A stretch of DNA of 64,000 nucleotides, taken from assembly GCF_029051685.1 (NCBI RefSeq), contig NZ_JAACFT010000012.1, positions 124,001 to 188,000 of the forward strand, in the 5' to 3' direction. The translations under genes and the position numbers were made by a program. This stretch comes from Bradyrhizobium sp. CSA207. Lineage in GTDB: Bacteria > Pseudomonadota > Alphaproteobacteria > Rhizobiales > Xanthobacteraceae. Below are positions 35,669-44,644 of this stretch, in pieces; position 1 is the stretch's first letter, and each line of letters opens with the position of its first letter. A model generated the notes under the pieces. That model was not told the DNA's origin, ran no database searches, and saw only the letters and a program-made list of their open reading frames with translations.

Positions 35669-36154
35669 GTGTCTACAGTCAAACTGACAGTGAACGGCAA
35701 GGCTGTTGCCGTTGACGTCGAGGACCGCACCCTGCTGGTCCAGCTCCTGCGCGATCACCTCAACCTCACCGGGACCCATGTCGGCTGCGACACCAGCCAG
35801 TGCGGCGCTTGCGTCGTGCACATGGACGGCAAGGCGGTGAAATCCTGCACCATGCTGGCGGGACAGGCCGACGGCGCCAACGTCACCACCATTGAAGGCA
35901 TCGCCAGGGGCGACGAGCTGCACCCCATGCAGGCCGCCTTCCGCGACAATCACGGCCTGCAGTGCGGCTATTGCACGCCGGGCATGATCATGTCGGCGAT
36001 CGACATTGTGCACCGCCATGGTGGCGAGCTCGACGAGGCGACCGTCCGCCAAGAGCTCGAAGGCAATATCTGCCGCTGCACCGGTTACCACAACATCGTC
36101 AAAGCCGTGCTGGATGCGGCCGGACGCATGAAGGTTTCGCAGGCGGCCGAGTAA
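35669..36154 (+). CDS. coxS: Aerobic-type carbon monoxide dehydrogenase small (iron-sulfur) subunit
   Basis: This is the electron-transfer subunit of a molybdenum hydroxylase. The 161-residue protein binds two [2Fe-2S] clusters: a plant-type site in [12 protein letters not shown] with the fourth Cys in KSCTML, and a C-terminal site in QCGYCTPGM and [11 protein letters not shown]. It starts with GTG at 35669, preceded by GGGAGG. It is first in a coxS-coxL-coxM operon, the S-L-M order of form II enzymes; form I operons run M-S-L. Confidence 0.93.
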   Translation: MSTVKLTVNGKAVAVDVEDRTLLVQLLRDHLNLTGTHVGCDTSQCGACVVHMDGKAVKSCTMLAGQADGANVTTIEGIARGDELHPMQAAFRDNHGLQCGYCTPGMIMSAIDIVHRHGGELDEATVRQELEGNICRCTGYHNIVKAVLDAAGRMKVSQAAE

Positions 36155-36241
36155 TACGGCTCGCCTCGAACAAGAATCACCACCGCCGCTTTCGATGGAA
36201 AGGGCGGGCAAAACACAGAATTCCAGTCGGGAGGACAGGAC

Positions 36242-38584
36242 ATGGGTGTTGAAGGCATCGGCGCAAGCGTCGTGCGCAAGGAAGACAAGCGTTTCATCAC
36301 CGGCAAGGGCCGGTACGTCGACGACATCAAATTGCAGGGCATGACCCATGCCCATTTCATCAGAAGCCCGCACGCGCATGCCAAGGTGAAGGGGATCGAC
36401 TCCGCCGAGGCGCTGAAGATGCCGGGCGTGGTCGCGGTACTTACCGGCCAGCAAATTGTCGACGACAAGGTCGGCAACCTCATCTGCGGCTGGGCCATCA
36501 CGTCGAAGGACGGCAGCCCGATGAAGATGGGCGCATGGCCGGCGATGGCGCCCGAGACGGTGCGTTTCGTCGGTCAGGCCGTCGCGGTGGTGATCGCCGA
36601 GACCAAGAATCTCGCGCGCGATGCGGCGGAAGCGGTCGTCGTCGACTATGAAGAGCTTCCCGCGGTCGCCGACGTGCATGCCGCGATCAAGGCTGGCGCG
36701 CCGCAGCTTCATCCCGAGGCCCCCGGCAACCAGGTTTATGACTGGGTCATCGGCGATGAGGGCGCGACCGACGCCGCCTTCTCGAAGGCCGCCAATGTGG
36801 TCAAGCTCGACGTCACCAACAACCGCCTCGCGCCCAATGCGATGGAGCCGAGGGCGGCGATCGCCGATTACGATTCGGCGGAGGAGCATTTCACGCTCTA
36901 CACGACGTCGCAGAATCCCCACGTCGCCCGCCTCGTGCTGTCGGCATTCTACAACATCGCGCCCGAGCACAAGCTACGCGTGATCGCCCCGGACGTCGGC
37001 GGCGGCTTCGGCTCGAAGATCTTCATCTATCCCGAAGAGATGGTGGCGCTGTGGGCTTCGAAGAAAGTCGGCCGTCCCGTGAAATGGACCGGCGACCGCA
37101 CCGAGGCCTTCCTCACCGACGCGCATGGCCGCGACCATGTCACCCATGCCGAGATGGCATTTGACGCCAACAACAACATCACCGGCTTGAAGGTGAAGAC
37201 CTACGCCAATTTCGGCGCCTACATGTCGCTGTTCTCGTCGTCGGTGCCGACCTATCTCTACGCGACGCTGCTGTCGGGCCAGTACAACATCCCGGCGATC
37301 CATGCCGAGGTGATCGGGGTCTACACCAACACCACCCCGGTCGACGCCTATCGCGGCGCGGGCCGCCCCGAGGCGAGCTATCTGATCGAACGGCTGATGG
37401 AGACGGCGGCGCGGCAGCTGAAGGTCGATCCGGCCGCGCTGCGCCGGCAGAACTTCATCACCCAGTTCCCGCACCAGACGCCGGTGATCATGGCCTATGA
37501 CACCGGCGACTTTAACGCCTCGCTCGATGCCGCGATGAAGGCGATCGACTATGCCGGCTTTGCCGCACGCAAGGCCAAGGCGAAAGCCGACGGCATGCTG
37601 CGCGGCATCGGCGTGTCCTGCTACATCGAGGCCTGCGGCATCGCGCCCTCGAAGGCGGTCGGCAGCCTGGGCGCCGGCGTCGGCTTGTGGGAATCCGCCG
37701 AGGTACGCGTCAACCCGGTCGGCACCATCGAGATCCTGACGGGCTCGCACAGCCACGGTCAGGGTCACGAGACCACGTTCTGCCAGCTCGTCGCGGAGCG
37801 ACTCGGCATTCCCATCAGCCAGGTCTCGATCGTCCATGGCGACACCGACAAGGTGCAGTTCGGCATGGGCACCTACGGCTCGCGCTCCGCGGCCGTCGGT
37901 CTCACCGCGATCCTCAAGGCCATGGAGAAGATGGAAGCCAAGGCCAAGAAGATCGCCGCGCATGCGCTGGAGGCATCGGAGGCCGACATCGTCATCGAGA
38001 ATGGCGAGTTCAAGGTGACCGGCACCGACAAGGCGATCGCGCTGCCGATGGTCGCTCTCGCGGCCTACACCGCGCACAATCTGCCGGATGGGATGGAGCC
38101 GGGCCTGAAGGAGAGCGCCTTCTACGATCCGACCAACTTCACCTTCCCGGCAGGGGCGTACATCTGTGAAGTCGAGGTCGATCCCGGCACAGGCAAGACC
38201 TCCTTCGTCAACTTCGTCGCGGCCGACGATTTCGGCCGGCTGATCAACCCGATGATCGTCGAGGGCCAGGTCCATGGCGGCCTCGCTCAAGGCATCGGGC
38301 AGGCGCTGCTCGAGCACGCTATCTATGATGCCAACGGCCAGCCGGTCACGGCCTCGTTCATGGACTACTCCATGCCGCGCGCCGACGATCTGCCGTCGTT
38401 CAAGCTCTCCCACACCACGACGCTCTGCCCGGGCAATCCCTTGGGCATCAAGGGTTGCGGTGAGGCCGGCGCGATCGGCGCCTCTGCGGCCGTGATCAAC
38501 GCGATCACGGATGCGATCGGCAAGAACAATCTGGAAATGCCTGCCACCCCGGACCGGGTGTGGCGCACGATCCACGCGGCCTGA
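36242..38584 (+). CDS. coxL: Carbon monoxide dehydrogenase large subunit, form II
   Basis: This is the molybdopterin-binding catalytic subunit. The 780-residue protein has the xanthine dehydrogenase-family fold with GGGFGSK (about residues 253-259) and the C-terminal GCGEAGAIG with the catalytic Glu. Residues 369-375 read AYRGAGR, the form II signature; the verified CO-oxidising form I has AYxCSFR. Form II enzymes have been linked with CO oxidation in some bradyrhizobia, but the substrate is less certain. A GGGAGGAC ribosome binding site precedes ATG 36242. It lies 87 bases after coxS. Confidence 0.93.
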   Translation: MGVEGIGASVVRKEDKRFITGKGRYVDDIKLQGMTHAHFIRSPHAHAKVKGIDSAEALKMPGVVAVLTGQQIVDDKVGNLICGWAITSKDGSPMKMGAWPAMAPETVRFVGQAVAVVIAETKNLARDAAEAVVVDYEELPAVADVHAAIKAGAPQLHPEAPGNQVYDWVIGDEGATDAAFSKAANVVKLDVTNNRLAPNAMEPRAAIADYDSAEEHFTLYTTSQNPHVARLVLSAFYNIAPEHKLRVIAPDVGGGFGSKIFIYPEEMVALWASKKVGRPVKWTGDRTEAFLTDAHGRDHVTHAEMAFDANNNITGLKVKTYANFGAYMSLFSSSVPTYLYATLLSGQYNIPAIHAEVIGVYTNTTPVDAYRGAGRPEASYLIERLMETAARQLKVDPAALRRQNFITQFPHQTPVIMAYDTGDFNASLDAAMKAIDYAGFAARKAKAKADGMLRGIGVSCYIEACGIAPSKAVGSLGAGVGLWESAEVRVNPVGTIEILTGSHSHGQGHETTFCQLVAERLGIPISQVSIVHGDTDKVQFGMGTYGSRSAAVGLTAILKAMEKMEAKAKKIAAHALEASEADIVIENGEFKVTGTDKAIALPMVALAAYTAHNLPDGMEPGLKESAFYDPTNFTFPAGAYICEVEVDPGTGKTSFVNFVAADDFGRLINPMIVEGQVHGGLAQGIGQALLEHAIYDANGQPVTASFMDYSMPRADDLPSFKLSHTTTLCPGNPLGIKGCGEAGAIGASAAVINAITDAIGKNNLEMPATPDRVWRTIHAA

Positions 38585-38598
38585 GAGGAGCATCAAAG

Positions 38599-39399
38599 AT
38601 GTATCAGACCACTTATCATCGCGCCTCCTCGGTCGATGAGGCCGCCGCTCTCTTCGCGAAGGGTAGTGAGGCGAAATTTCTCGCCGGCGGCCAGACGCTG
38701 CTGCCGGTCATGAAGCAGCGGCTCGCCAGCCCGTCGGATGTGATCGATCTCGGCAAGATCAAGGAGTTGATCGGCATCGAGGTCTCGGGCGACACGCTGA
38801 CCGTCAAGGCCGCAACACCGCATTATGACGTCGCGACCAGCGACGCCGTGAAGAAGGCGATACCCGCGCTTGCCTATCTGGCGTCGCTGATCGGCGATCC
38901 CGCCGTGCGATACCGCGGCACGATCGGCGGCTCGATCGCCAACAACGATCCTGCCGCGGATTATCCCGCCGCGCTGCTCGCGCTCGGCGCCACCGTGAAG
39001 ACTAACAAGCGGTCGATTGCGGCGGAGGATTTCTTCAAGGGCCTGTTCACGACCGCCCTCGAGGACGGCGAGATCATCACGTCGGTGTCGTTCCCGGTTC
39101 CGCAGAAGGCGGGCTACGCCAAGATGCCGCATCCCGCCTCGCGCTTCGCGCTCACCGCCGTCTTCGTCGCGCAGACGAAATCGGGCGAGATCCGAGTCGC
39201 CGCGACCGGCGCCTCGCAAAGCGGCGTGATGCGGGTGCCCGCGATCGAGGCCGCGCTGAAGACAAGCTGGTCGCCGTCAGCCATCGATGGCGTGACCATT
39301 TCGGCGAGCAATCTGCTGTCAGATATCCACGGCACGTCGGAGTACCGTGCCAATCTGATCAAGGTGATGGCGCAACGCGCCGTAGCCGCGGCTGGTTGA
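38599..39399 (+). CDS. coxM: Carbon monoxide dehydrogenase medium (FAD) subunit
   Basis: The 266-residue FAD-binding subunit passes electrons between the iron-sulfur subunit and the quinone pool. It has the FAD motifs AGGQTLLPVMKQRLASP (about residues 27-43) and TIGGSIANNDPAADYPA (about 107-123) of the molybdenum hydroxylase FAD domain, then the CO dehydrogenase C-terminal domain. GAGGAG eight bases upstream supports ATG 38599, 14 bases after the coxL stop. A strong terminator ends the operon. No coxD/E/F maturation gene follows within the window. Confidence 0.92.
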   Translation: MYQTTYHRASSVDEAAALFAKGSEAKFLAGGQTLLPVMKQRLASPSDVIDLGKIKELIGIEVSGDTLTVKAATPHYDVATSDAVKKAIPALAYLASLIGDPAVRYRGTIGGSIANNDPAADYPAALLALGATVKTNKRSIAAEDFFKGLFTTALEDGEIITSVSFPVPQKAGYAKMPHPASRFALTAVFVAQTKSGEIRVAATGASQSGVMRVPAIEAALKTSWSPSAIDGVTISASNLLSDIHGTSEYRANLIKVMAQRAVAAAG

Positions 39400-39422
39400 T
39401 AGCGCCTCAACACAAATTTTCC

Positions 39423-39456
39423 GCGGCGCGCACTTCGGTGCGCGCCGCTTTTATTT
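39423..39456 (+). terminator. Rho-independent terminator of the cox operon
   Basis: A perfect 11-bp stem, GCGGCGCGCAC (39423-39433) with GTGCGCGCCGC (39438-39448), closes a TTCG tetraloop and is followed by TTTTATTT. It is among the clearest terminators in the window. Confidence 0.93.
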
Positions 39457-39601
39457 CGGCTATGCGGCATGAAAATCGCTTGCCTCGCTGGCGTGAAGGC
39501 GGGAAAAGTTAATCAGCCAATTAACTCGCCCCACAGAGGAACGTCCCGAGCGCCTGTCGATCATTGGCGATCCGCGCCTCGAGACCCGAGGAAACAACAA
39601 C

Positions 39602-40726
39602 GTGCTCGACAAATCAGCCCAAGAAAAATCAGAAGGCTCCTCCGTCCGCACCTCAGGCCCGCTTTCAGGCTTCCGCATCGTCGAATTCGCCGGCATCGGC
39701 CCGGGTCCGTTCGCCAGCATGATGCTGGCCGACATGGGCGCCGAGGTCGTTACCCTCGACCGCGTCGGCGCGAAGAAGAGCATGAAGTCGGTGGCCGGAC
39801 GCGGCCGCAAGGTGGTCGAGCTCGACCTCAAGGACAAGGCTGCAATCGCAGAGGTGCTCGACCTGCTTGCCAGCGCGGACGCGCTGGTCGAAGGTTTCCG
39901 TCCCGGCGTGATGGAGCGGCTCGGGCTCGGCCCTGACGTGGTGCTTGCCCGCAATCCAAAGCTCGTCTACGGCCGCATGACCGGCTGGGGCCAGGAAGGC
40001 CCGCTTGCAAACGCCGCCGGCCACGACATCAATTACATCTCGATCACCGGCGCGCTCGCCGCGATCGGCACCAAAGAAGCGCCGGTGCCGCCGCTCAACC
40101 TGGTCGGTGATTTCGGCGGCGGCGCGCTCTATCTCGTCGTCGGCGTGCTCGCCGCATTGCTGGAAGCCTCGAGGTCGGGCAAGGGCCAGGTGGTCGACGC
40201 TGCGATGTGCGACGGCGCGGCATCGCTGATGTCGTTCTTCTTCGACATGACCACGATCGGCCGCTGGACCGAGGGCCGCAACCAGAATTTCCTCGACGGC
40301 GGCGCGCATTTCTACGGCGTCTACGAATGCGCCTGCGGCCATTTCGTCTCGATCGGCTCGATCGAGCCGCAGTTCTATGCGCTGCTGCGCGAGCACGCTG
40401 GCCTAACCGATGCCGATTTCGACGCGCAGATGGACCGCAAGGCCTGGCCCGCGCTGAAGGAGAAGCTGAAGGCCGTGTTCAAGAGCAAGACGCGCGAGGA
40501 CTGGTGCAAGATCATGGAAGGCACCGACATCTGCTTCGCGCCGGTGCTGACCATGTCGGAAGCGACCGAACATCCGCACATGGTCGCCCGGAACGTCTTC
40601 GTCGAGCGCCACGGCGTCAAGCAGCCGGCACCGGCGCCAAGGTTCTCGCGGACGCCGTCGGCGGTGCGCGAGCCGGAGGCGGCGGAGCTCGGGGCGGTGA
40701 CGAAGGCGTGGAAAGCGGGAAGATAA
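39602..40726 (+). CDS. CaiB/BaiF family CoA transferase or acyl-CoA racemase
   Basis: This class III CoA-transferase-fold protein has 374 residues. It begins with a GTG (GAGGA about 10 bases upstream) and has [51 protein letters not shown] and [20 protein letters not shown]. The GHD with its Asp, and the N-terminal layout, are those of alpha-methylacyl-CoA racemases. Either racemisation of branched acyl-CoA or CoA transfer is possible; the match with racemases is stronger. It stands alone after the cox terminator. Confidence 0.85.
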   Translation: MLDKSAQEKSEGSSVRTSGPLSGFRIVEFAGIGPGPFASMMLADMGAEVVTLDRVGAKKSMKSVAGRGRKVVELDLKDKAAIAEVLDLLASADALVEGFRPGVMERLGLGPDVVLARNPKLVYGRMTGWGQEGPLANAAGHDINYISITGALAAIGTKEAPVPPLNLVGDFGGGALYLVVGVLAALLEASRSGKGQVVDAAMCDGAASLMSFFFDMTTIGRWTEGRNQNFLDGGAHFYGVYECACGHFVSIGSIEPQFYALLREHAGLTDADFDAQMDRKAWPALKEKLKAVFKSKTREDWCKIMEGTDICFAPVLTMSEATEHPHMVARNVFVERHGVKQPAPAPRFSRTPSAVREPEAAELGAVTKAWKAGR

Positions 40727-40752
40727 ACTCCCGGTCAGCGCACCAACCTCCT

Positions 40753-40922
40753 CTCGTCATCCCGGACAAGCGCGCCCCCTAAGCGCGCGCGCCGATCCGG
40801 GATCCATAACCACAGGCGGATGTGGTTGCGAAGACTCGGAGTTGGCGCCTCGCGCCGCGACTACGTCCTGTGGATATGGGTCCCGGATCTACGCGCGCTT
40901 TGGCGCGCTTGTCCGGGACGAC
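40753..40922. repeat. Palindromic intergenic repeat, family E, copy 2
   Basis: The outer arms CTCGTCATCCCGGACAAGCGC and GCGCTTGTCCGGGACGAC enclose GATCCATAACCACAGG and CGTCCTGTGGATATGGGTC. It is copy 1 (30881-31031) in reverse orientation. It separates the convergent CoA transferase and hppD genes. Confidence 0.88.
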
Positions 40923-40960
40923 ACCTGTTGGTTGGCAGCAGTCGCGTCCAACGCGGCGGC

Positions 40961-42079
40961 CTAAGCCGCCGCATCCACCTTCAGCACCCCACGGCGGATC
41001 TGATCTTCCTCGATCGACTCGAACAGGGCCTTGAAATTGCCCTCGCCAAAGCCGTCATCGCCCTTGCGCTGAATGAACTCGAAGAAGATCGGGCCAATCG
41101 CGTTGGCCGAGAAGATCTGGAGCAGCACCTTGGTCTGGCCGCCGTCGACGACGCTCTCGCCGTCGATCAGGATGCCATTGTTCTGAAGCCGCGCAACGTC
41201 CTCGCCATGCTGGGGCAGACGGGCGTCGATCCGCTCGAAATAGGTGGCGGGCGGAGCCGGCATGAACGGCAGGCCGACTTCGCGAAGGCCCTCGATCGTG
41301 CTGTAGATGTCGCGGCAGCCGCAGGCGATGTGCTGGATGCCTTCGCCGCGATAGATCTTCAGATATTCCTCGATCTGGCCGGAATCGCCGGCATCCTCGT
41401 TGATCGGAATCCGGATCTTGCCGTCGGGGCTGGTCAGCGCCCGCGAGAACAGGCCCGACGCACGTCCTTCGATGTCGAAGAAGCGGATCTGGCGGAAATT
41501 GAAGAGCTTCTCGTAGAAGCCGGTCCAGACATCCATGCGGCCGCGGTGGACGTTGTGGGTGAGGTGGTCGAGATAGAACAGGCCGGCACCTAGGGGACGC
41601 GGATCGCGCGCGCCGAGCCATTCGAACTCGGCATCATAGGCCGAGCCCTTGGCCCCATAGCGATCGACGAAATAGAGCAGGCTGCCGCCGATGCCCTTGA
41701 TCGCGGGGACGTCGAGCGCCTTCTGCGCGGATGACACATCGGCCGGTTCGGCGCCGAGCGCAATCGCCCGATCATGAGCCGCCTTGGCATCGACCACGCG
41801 GAACGCCATCGACGGCGCGCAGGGGCCATGCGCGGCGACAAAGTCATAACCGTGGGTGCCGGGCTCCTCGTTGACGAGATAGTTGATGTCGCCCTGGCGA
41901 TAGACCGTGATTGCCATGCTCTTGTGGCGCGCGACGGGCGCATAGCCCATCAGCTTGAACAGCGCGTGCAGCTCTTGCGGGTTGGGGTGCGCATACTCGA
42001 CGAACTCGAACCCGTCGGTCCCCATCGGATTGTCGGCGCTGATCGTGGCCGGCGGTGCATCGTGCGGAAACGGACCCAT
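40961..42079 (-). CDS. hppD: 4-Hydroxyphenylpyruvate dioxygenase
   Basis: HppD converts 4-hydroxyphenylpyruvate, from tyrosine, to homogentisate, using non-haem iron(II) and oxygen. The 372-residue length is typical. The iron ligands are His in DHLTHNVHRGRM, His in GIQHIACGCRDIYSTI, and Glu in IFFEFIQRKGDDGFGEGNF; the last segment is the family signature. It is divergent from an Lrp-type regulator. Its product is used by hmgA and fah 2-4 kb away, though it is not in their operon. Confidence 0.95.
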   Translation of the reverse strand: MGPFPHDAPPATISADNPMGTDGFEFVEYAHPNPQELHALFKLMGYAPVARHKSMAITVYRQGDINYLVNEEPGTHGYDFVAAHGPCAPSMAFRVVDAKAAHDRAIALGAEPADVSSAQKALDVPAIKGIGGSLLYFVDRYGAKGSAYDAEFEWLGARDPRPLGAGLFYLDHLTHNVHRGRMDVWTGFYEKLFNFRQIRFFDIEGRASGLFSRALTSPDGKIRIPINEDAGDSGQIEEYLKIYRGEGIQHIACGCRDIYSTIEGLREVGLPFMPAPPATYFERIDARLPQHGEDVARLQNNGILIDGESVVDGGQTKVLLQIFSANAIGPIFFEFIQRKGDDGFGEGNFKALFESIEEDQIRRGVLKVDAAA

Positions 42080-42166
42080 GGTGCTCTCCCAATTGCTGCT
42101 GCCCTGAACTATCCTTCATCAAGCGCGCAAGGAGCGTGCAATCGGGACGCATTTTCGCTACCCTAC

Positions 42167-42179
42167 GCACAGTTTGTGC
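42167..42179. promoter_or_regulatory. Perfect GCACA-GTT-TGTGC palindrome between hppD and its Lrp neighbour
   Basis: A 13-base inverted repeat with 5-bp arms lies 20 bp before the Lrp gene and 87 bp before hppD. Its position fits an operator for the divergent Lrp-type protein. No direct evidence of binding is available. Confidence 0.5.
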
Positions 42180-42199
42180 ATGGATTGGACATTTCGCGC

Positions 42200-42679
42200 A
42201 TGATTTCAGTAGACGCCTTCGACGTCAGGATTCTGAGCGCGCTCCAGGATGACGGTCGCCTCACCAACCAGGAACTTGCCGAGCTCGCGGGCCTCTCGGC
42301 CTCGCAATGCTCGCGGCGGCGGATGCGGCTGGAGGAGGAGAAGGTGATCGCGGGCTATCACGCCGACCTCTCCAGCGAGGCGCTCGGTTTCGGCGTGGTC
42401 GCCTTCATCCAGGTGACGCTGGCCACGCACTCGCCGGACAATTCCAAGCGCTTCCGCACGCTTGTGAACCGCATCGACGAGATCCAGGAGGCCTATTCGC
42501 TGACAGGCGATGCCGACTACGTGTTGAAGGCCGTGCTGCGCGACCTCAAGGGGCTCTCCAACCTCGTCAACGATGTGCTGATGCCGCACCAGAGCGTGGC
42601 GCATGTGCGCTCATCGATCGTGCTTGACAGGCTGAAGGAGAGCACGCGGCTGCCACTGAAGGATTTGAAGGCTGGCTGA
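42200..42679 (+). CDS. Lrp/AsnC-family regulator next to hppD
   Basis: This 159-residue protein has a helix-turn-helix (ILSALQDDGRLTNQELAELA then LSASQCSRRRMRLEEEKVI) and a RAM ligand-binding domain (EAYSLTGDADYVLKAVLRDL). Being divergent from hppD, it probably senses an aromatic amino acid or related compound and controls tyrosine breakdown; this is inferred from position. The frame opens much earlier, but ATG 42200 gives the usual short N-terminus MISVDAFDVRIL. Confidence 0.9.
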   Translation: MISVDAFDVRILSALQDDGRLTNQELAELAGLSASQCSRRRMRLEEEKVIAGYHADLSSEALGFGVVAFIQVTLATHSPDNSKRFRTLVNRIDEIQEAYSLTGDADYVLKAVLRDLKGLSNLVNDVLMPHQSVAHVRSSIVLDRLKESTRLPLKDLKAG

Positions 42680-42755
42680 AATCGAGGGAAATGCGGCATT
42701 CGCGATTTCTGCCTGATTTGCGATGATGCGTTCGCTTCGAGCGAGGGCTTTCAAA

Positions 42756-43067
42756 ATGGCGCTGCAACTTCGACCGAACTGCGAATATTGCGATCGCGAC
42801 CTGCCGCCGAATGCAACGGATGCGCGGATCTGCTCCTATGAATGCACGTTCTGCGCGGAGTGTGTCGAGACGAAACTGTCCAACGTCTGCCCGAACTGCG
42901 GCGGCGGCTTTGCCCCGCGCCCGATCCGCCCCACGCAGGAATGGCGGCCGGGCGTGTGCACGTCCAAGCAGGCACCATCAGACAAGCGAGTGCATCTGAA
43001 GTACAGCCTGGAGGACGTTGCCGCGCATTGCGCGAGGATACGCGACGTGCCGGCTGAGAAACGGTAG
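42756..43067 (+). CDS. DUF1272 small zinc-ribbon protein
   Basis: The 103-residue protein begins MALQLRPNCEYCDRDLPPNA and carries eight cysteines in CxxC-like spacing (residues 9, 12, 26, 30, 33, 36, 45 and 48), ending NVCPNCGGGFAPRPIRP. This is the DUF1272 pattern, which probably binds two zinc ions. The function of the family is unknown. A C-terminal extension of about 40 residues follows the cysteine domain. ATG 42756 was chosen over 42723 as it gives the family N-terminus. Confidence 0.88.
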   Translation: MALQLRPNCEYCDRDLPPNATDARICSYECTFCAECVETKLSNVCPNCGGGFAPRPIRPTQEWRPGVCTSKQAPSDKRVHLKYSLEDVAAHCARIRDVPAEKR

Positions 43068-43078
43068 GTCTCTCCACG

Positions 43079-43166
43079 CGTCATTGCGAGGAGCCCTTCG
43101 CGACGAAGCAATCCAGACTGCCTCTGCGGAAAGATTCTGGATTGCTTCGCTGCGCTCGCAATGACG
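43079..43166. repeat. Palindromic intergenic repeat, family B, copy 2
   Basis: The arms CGTCATTGCGAGGAGC and GCTCGCAATGACG bracket AAGCAATCCAGACTGCCT and AGATTCTGGATTGCTTCG. It is a longer form of 7624-7689. It lies between the convergent DUF1272 and fah genes. Confidence 0.88.
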
Positions 43167-43189
43167 GAGTGGGTGGCGACGACCGAGCC

Positions 43190-44461
43190 TCACTCCGCCG
43201 GCAAAATCGTGCCCTCGACCTCGCCGAAGCCGACGCGGTAGCCGTTGCCCTGGCACCAGCCGCGCATGACGAGGCTATCGCCGTCTTCCAGGAACGACCG
43301 CTTGGCGCCGCCGGGCAGTTCGACCGGCTCGGTGCCATTCCAGCTGATTTCCAAGAGGCTGCCGCGCTGATTCTTCTCCGGGCCGGAGATCGTGCCGGAC
43401 CCCAAGAGATCGCCGACGTTCATCGCGCAGCCGCTCGACGCATGATGCATCAGCTGCTGCACCGAGGACCAGTACATGTATTTGAAGTTGGTGCGGCTGA
43501 TGCTCGTTGGCGCATTCGCGCTGCCCGGGCGCAGGTAGACATCGAGCTCGATGCTGTAGTTCTGTGCCTTGCCCTGCTTGAGATAATCCAGCGGCGCCGG
43601 CTCCTGCTCTGGCCCGTTCAGCCGGAACGGCTCCAGCGCCTCGCGCGTCACCACCCACGGACTGATCGAGGTCGCAAACGCTTTCGCCAGGAACGGCCCC
43701 AGCGGCACGTATTCCCATTGCTGGATGTCGCGCGCGCTCCAGTCGTTGAGCAGCACGAAGCCAAAGATCATCTCCTCGGCTTGTTGCTCGGTTAGCATGC
43801 CGCCCATGGCTGAGGCCTGGCCAATCACGACGCCCATCTCCAGCTCGAAATCGAGCCGCTTGCACGGCGCAAAGCTCGGCGTCTCCACGTTCGGCGGCTT
43901 CAACTGCCCGCGCGGCCGCCGCACTTTGGTGCCGCTGACGACGACCGTCGAGGCACGGCCGTTATAGCCGATCGGCATATGGAGCCAGTTCGGCTGCAGC
44001 GCATTGTCCTTGCCGCGGAACATCACGCCGACATTGGTGGCGTGCTCCTTGGATGAATAGAAATCGGTGTAGCCGGAGACCGCGAATGGCATGTGCATTG
44101 TCACATCCGCCATCGGCACCAGCGCCCGCGCGCGCAGTTCCCTGTTGTCACGCAGCTCCGGATGATCGGCGCGCAACAGCTCGCTGATTCGCGCCCGCGT
44201 CTTCGACCAGACCTTGGGCCCGAGGGCCATGAAGGCATTGAGCGACGGCGCTGAAAACACCCCGAGCGGTCCGACGTCGAGCCGGGAGTCTTGCTCGAGC
44301 TCCCAGAGATCGAGCACGTAATTGCCGATGGCGACGCCGACGCGGGGCGTCGGATTGGCTACGGTCGAGAACACGCCGTAGGGCAGGTTCTGGATCGGGA
44401 AGTCGGACGCGGCATCGACGTCGATGAAGGAGCGGAGGCTGGGATCGTTGGGATGGGGCAT
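43190..44461 (-). CDS. fahA: Fumarylacetoacetase
   Basis: This enzyme hydrolyses fumarylacetoacetate to fumarate and acetoacetate, the last step of tyrosine breakdown. The 423-residue protein has the metal and catalytic residues of the family: Asp in YTDFYSSKEHATNVG (with the His of EHAT), Glu pair in DFELEMGVVIG, Asp in LLNDWSARDIQQWEY, and GSGTISGPEKNQRGSLLE. The frame opens at 44515, but ATG 44461 gives the expected start. It is last in the hmg operon, separated from hmgA by a 183-base gap filled by a palindromic repeat. Confidence 0.94.
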   Translation of the reverse strand: MPHPNDPSLRSFIDVDAASDFPIQNLPYGVFSTVANPTPRVGVAIGNYVLDLWELEQDSRLDVGPLGVFSAPSLNAFMALGPKVWSKTRARISELLRADHPELRDNRELRARALVPMADVTMHMPFAVSGYTDFYSSKEHATNVGVMFRGKDNALQPNWLHMPIGYNGRASTVVVSGTKVRRPRGQLKPPNVETPSFAPCKRLDFELEMGVVIGQASAMGGMLTEQQAEEMIFGFVLLNDWSARDIQQWEYVPLGPFLAKAFATSISPWVVTREALEPFRLNGPEQEPAPLDYLKQGKAQNYSIELDVYLRPGSANAPTSISRTNFKYMYWSSVQQLMHHASSGCAMNVGDLLGSGTISGPEKNQRGSLLEISWNGTEPVELPGGAKRSFLEDGDSLVMRGWCQGNGYRVGFGEVEGTILPAE

Positions 44462-44480
44462 TGGTTGTCCGTTGGCTCTG

Positions 44481-44636
44481 TCACCCTCCCCTGGAGGGGG
44501 AGGGTCGTTTCGCATGAGCGTAGCGAAATGCGAAGCGGGGTGGGGTGATCTCTCAACACGGGCACCGCCTCAATGGAGAGACTGTCACCCCACCCCGCTC
44601 GCTGACGCGAGCGACCCTCCCCCTCCAGGGGAGGGT
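44481..44636. repeat. Palindromic repeat, family F, inside the hmgA-fah gap
   Basis: The arms ACCCTCCCCTGGAGGGGGAG and CTCCCCCTCCAGGGGAGGGT (about 20 bp each) and inner arms GCGGGGTGGGGTGA and TCACCCCACCCCGC enclose about 50 bases. It is the only interruption in an operon whose other junctions are 23 bases or less. It might stabilise or stop the transcript before fah. Confidence 0.88.
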
Positions 44637-44644
44637 AAGAAGAA

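Noticed and set aside
36974-38596. 540-codon minus-strand frame inside coxL
   Set aside because: Mirror frame of coxL with no family motif. The plus-strand protein is complete and well matched.
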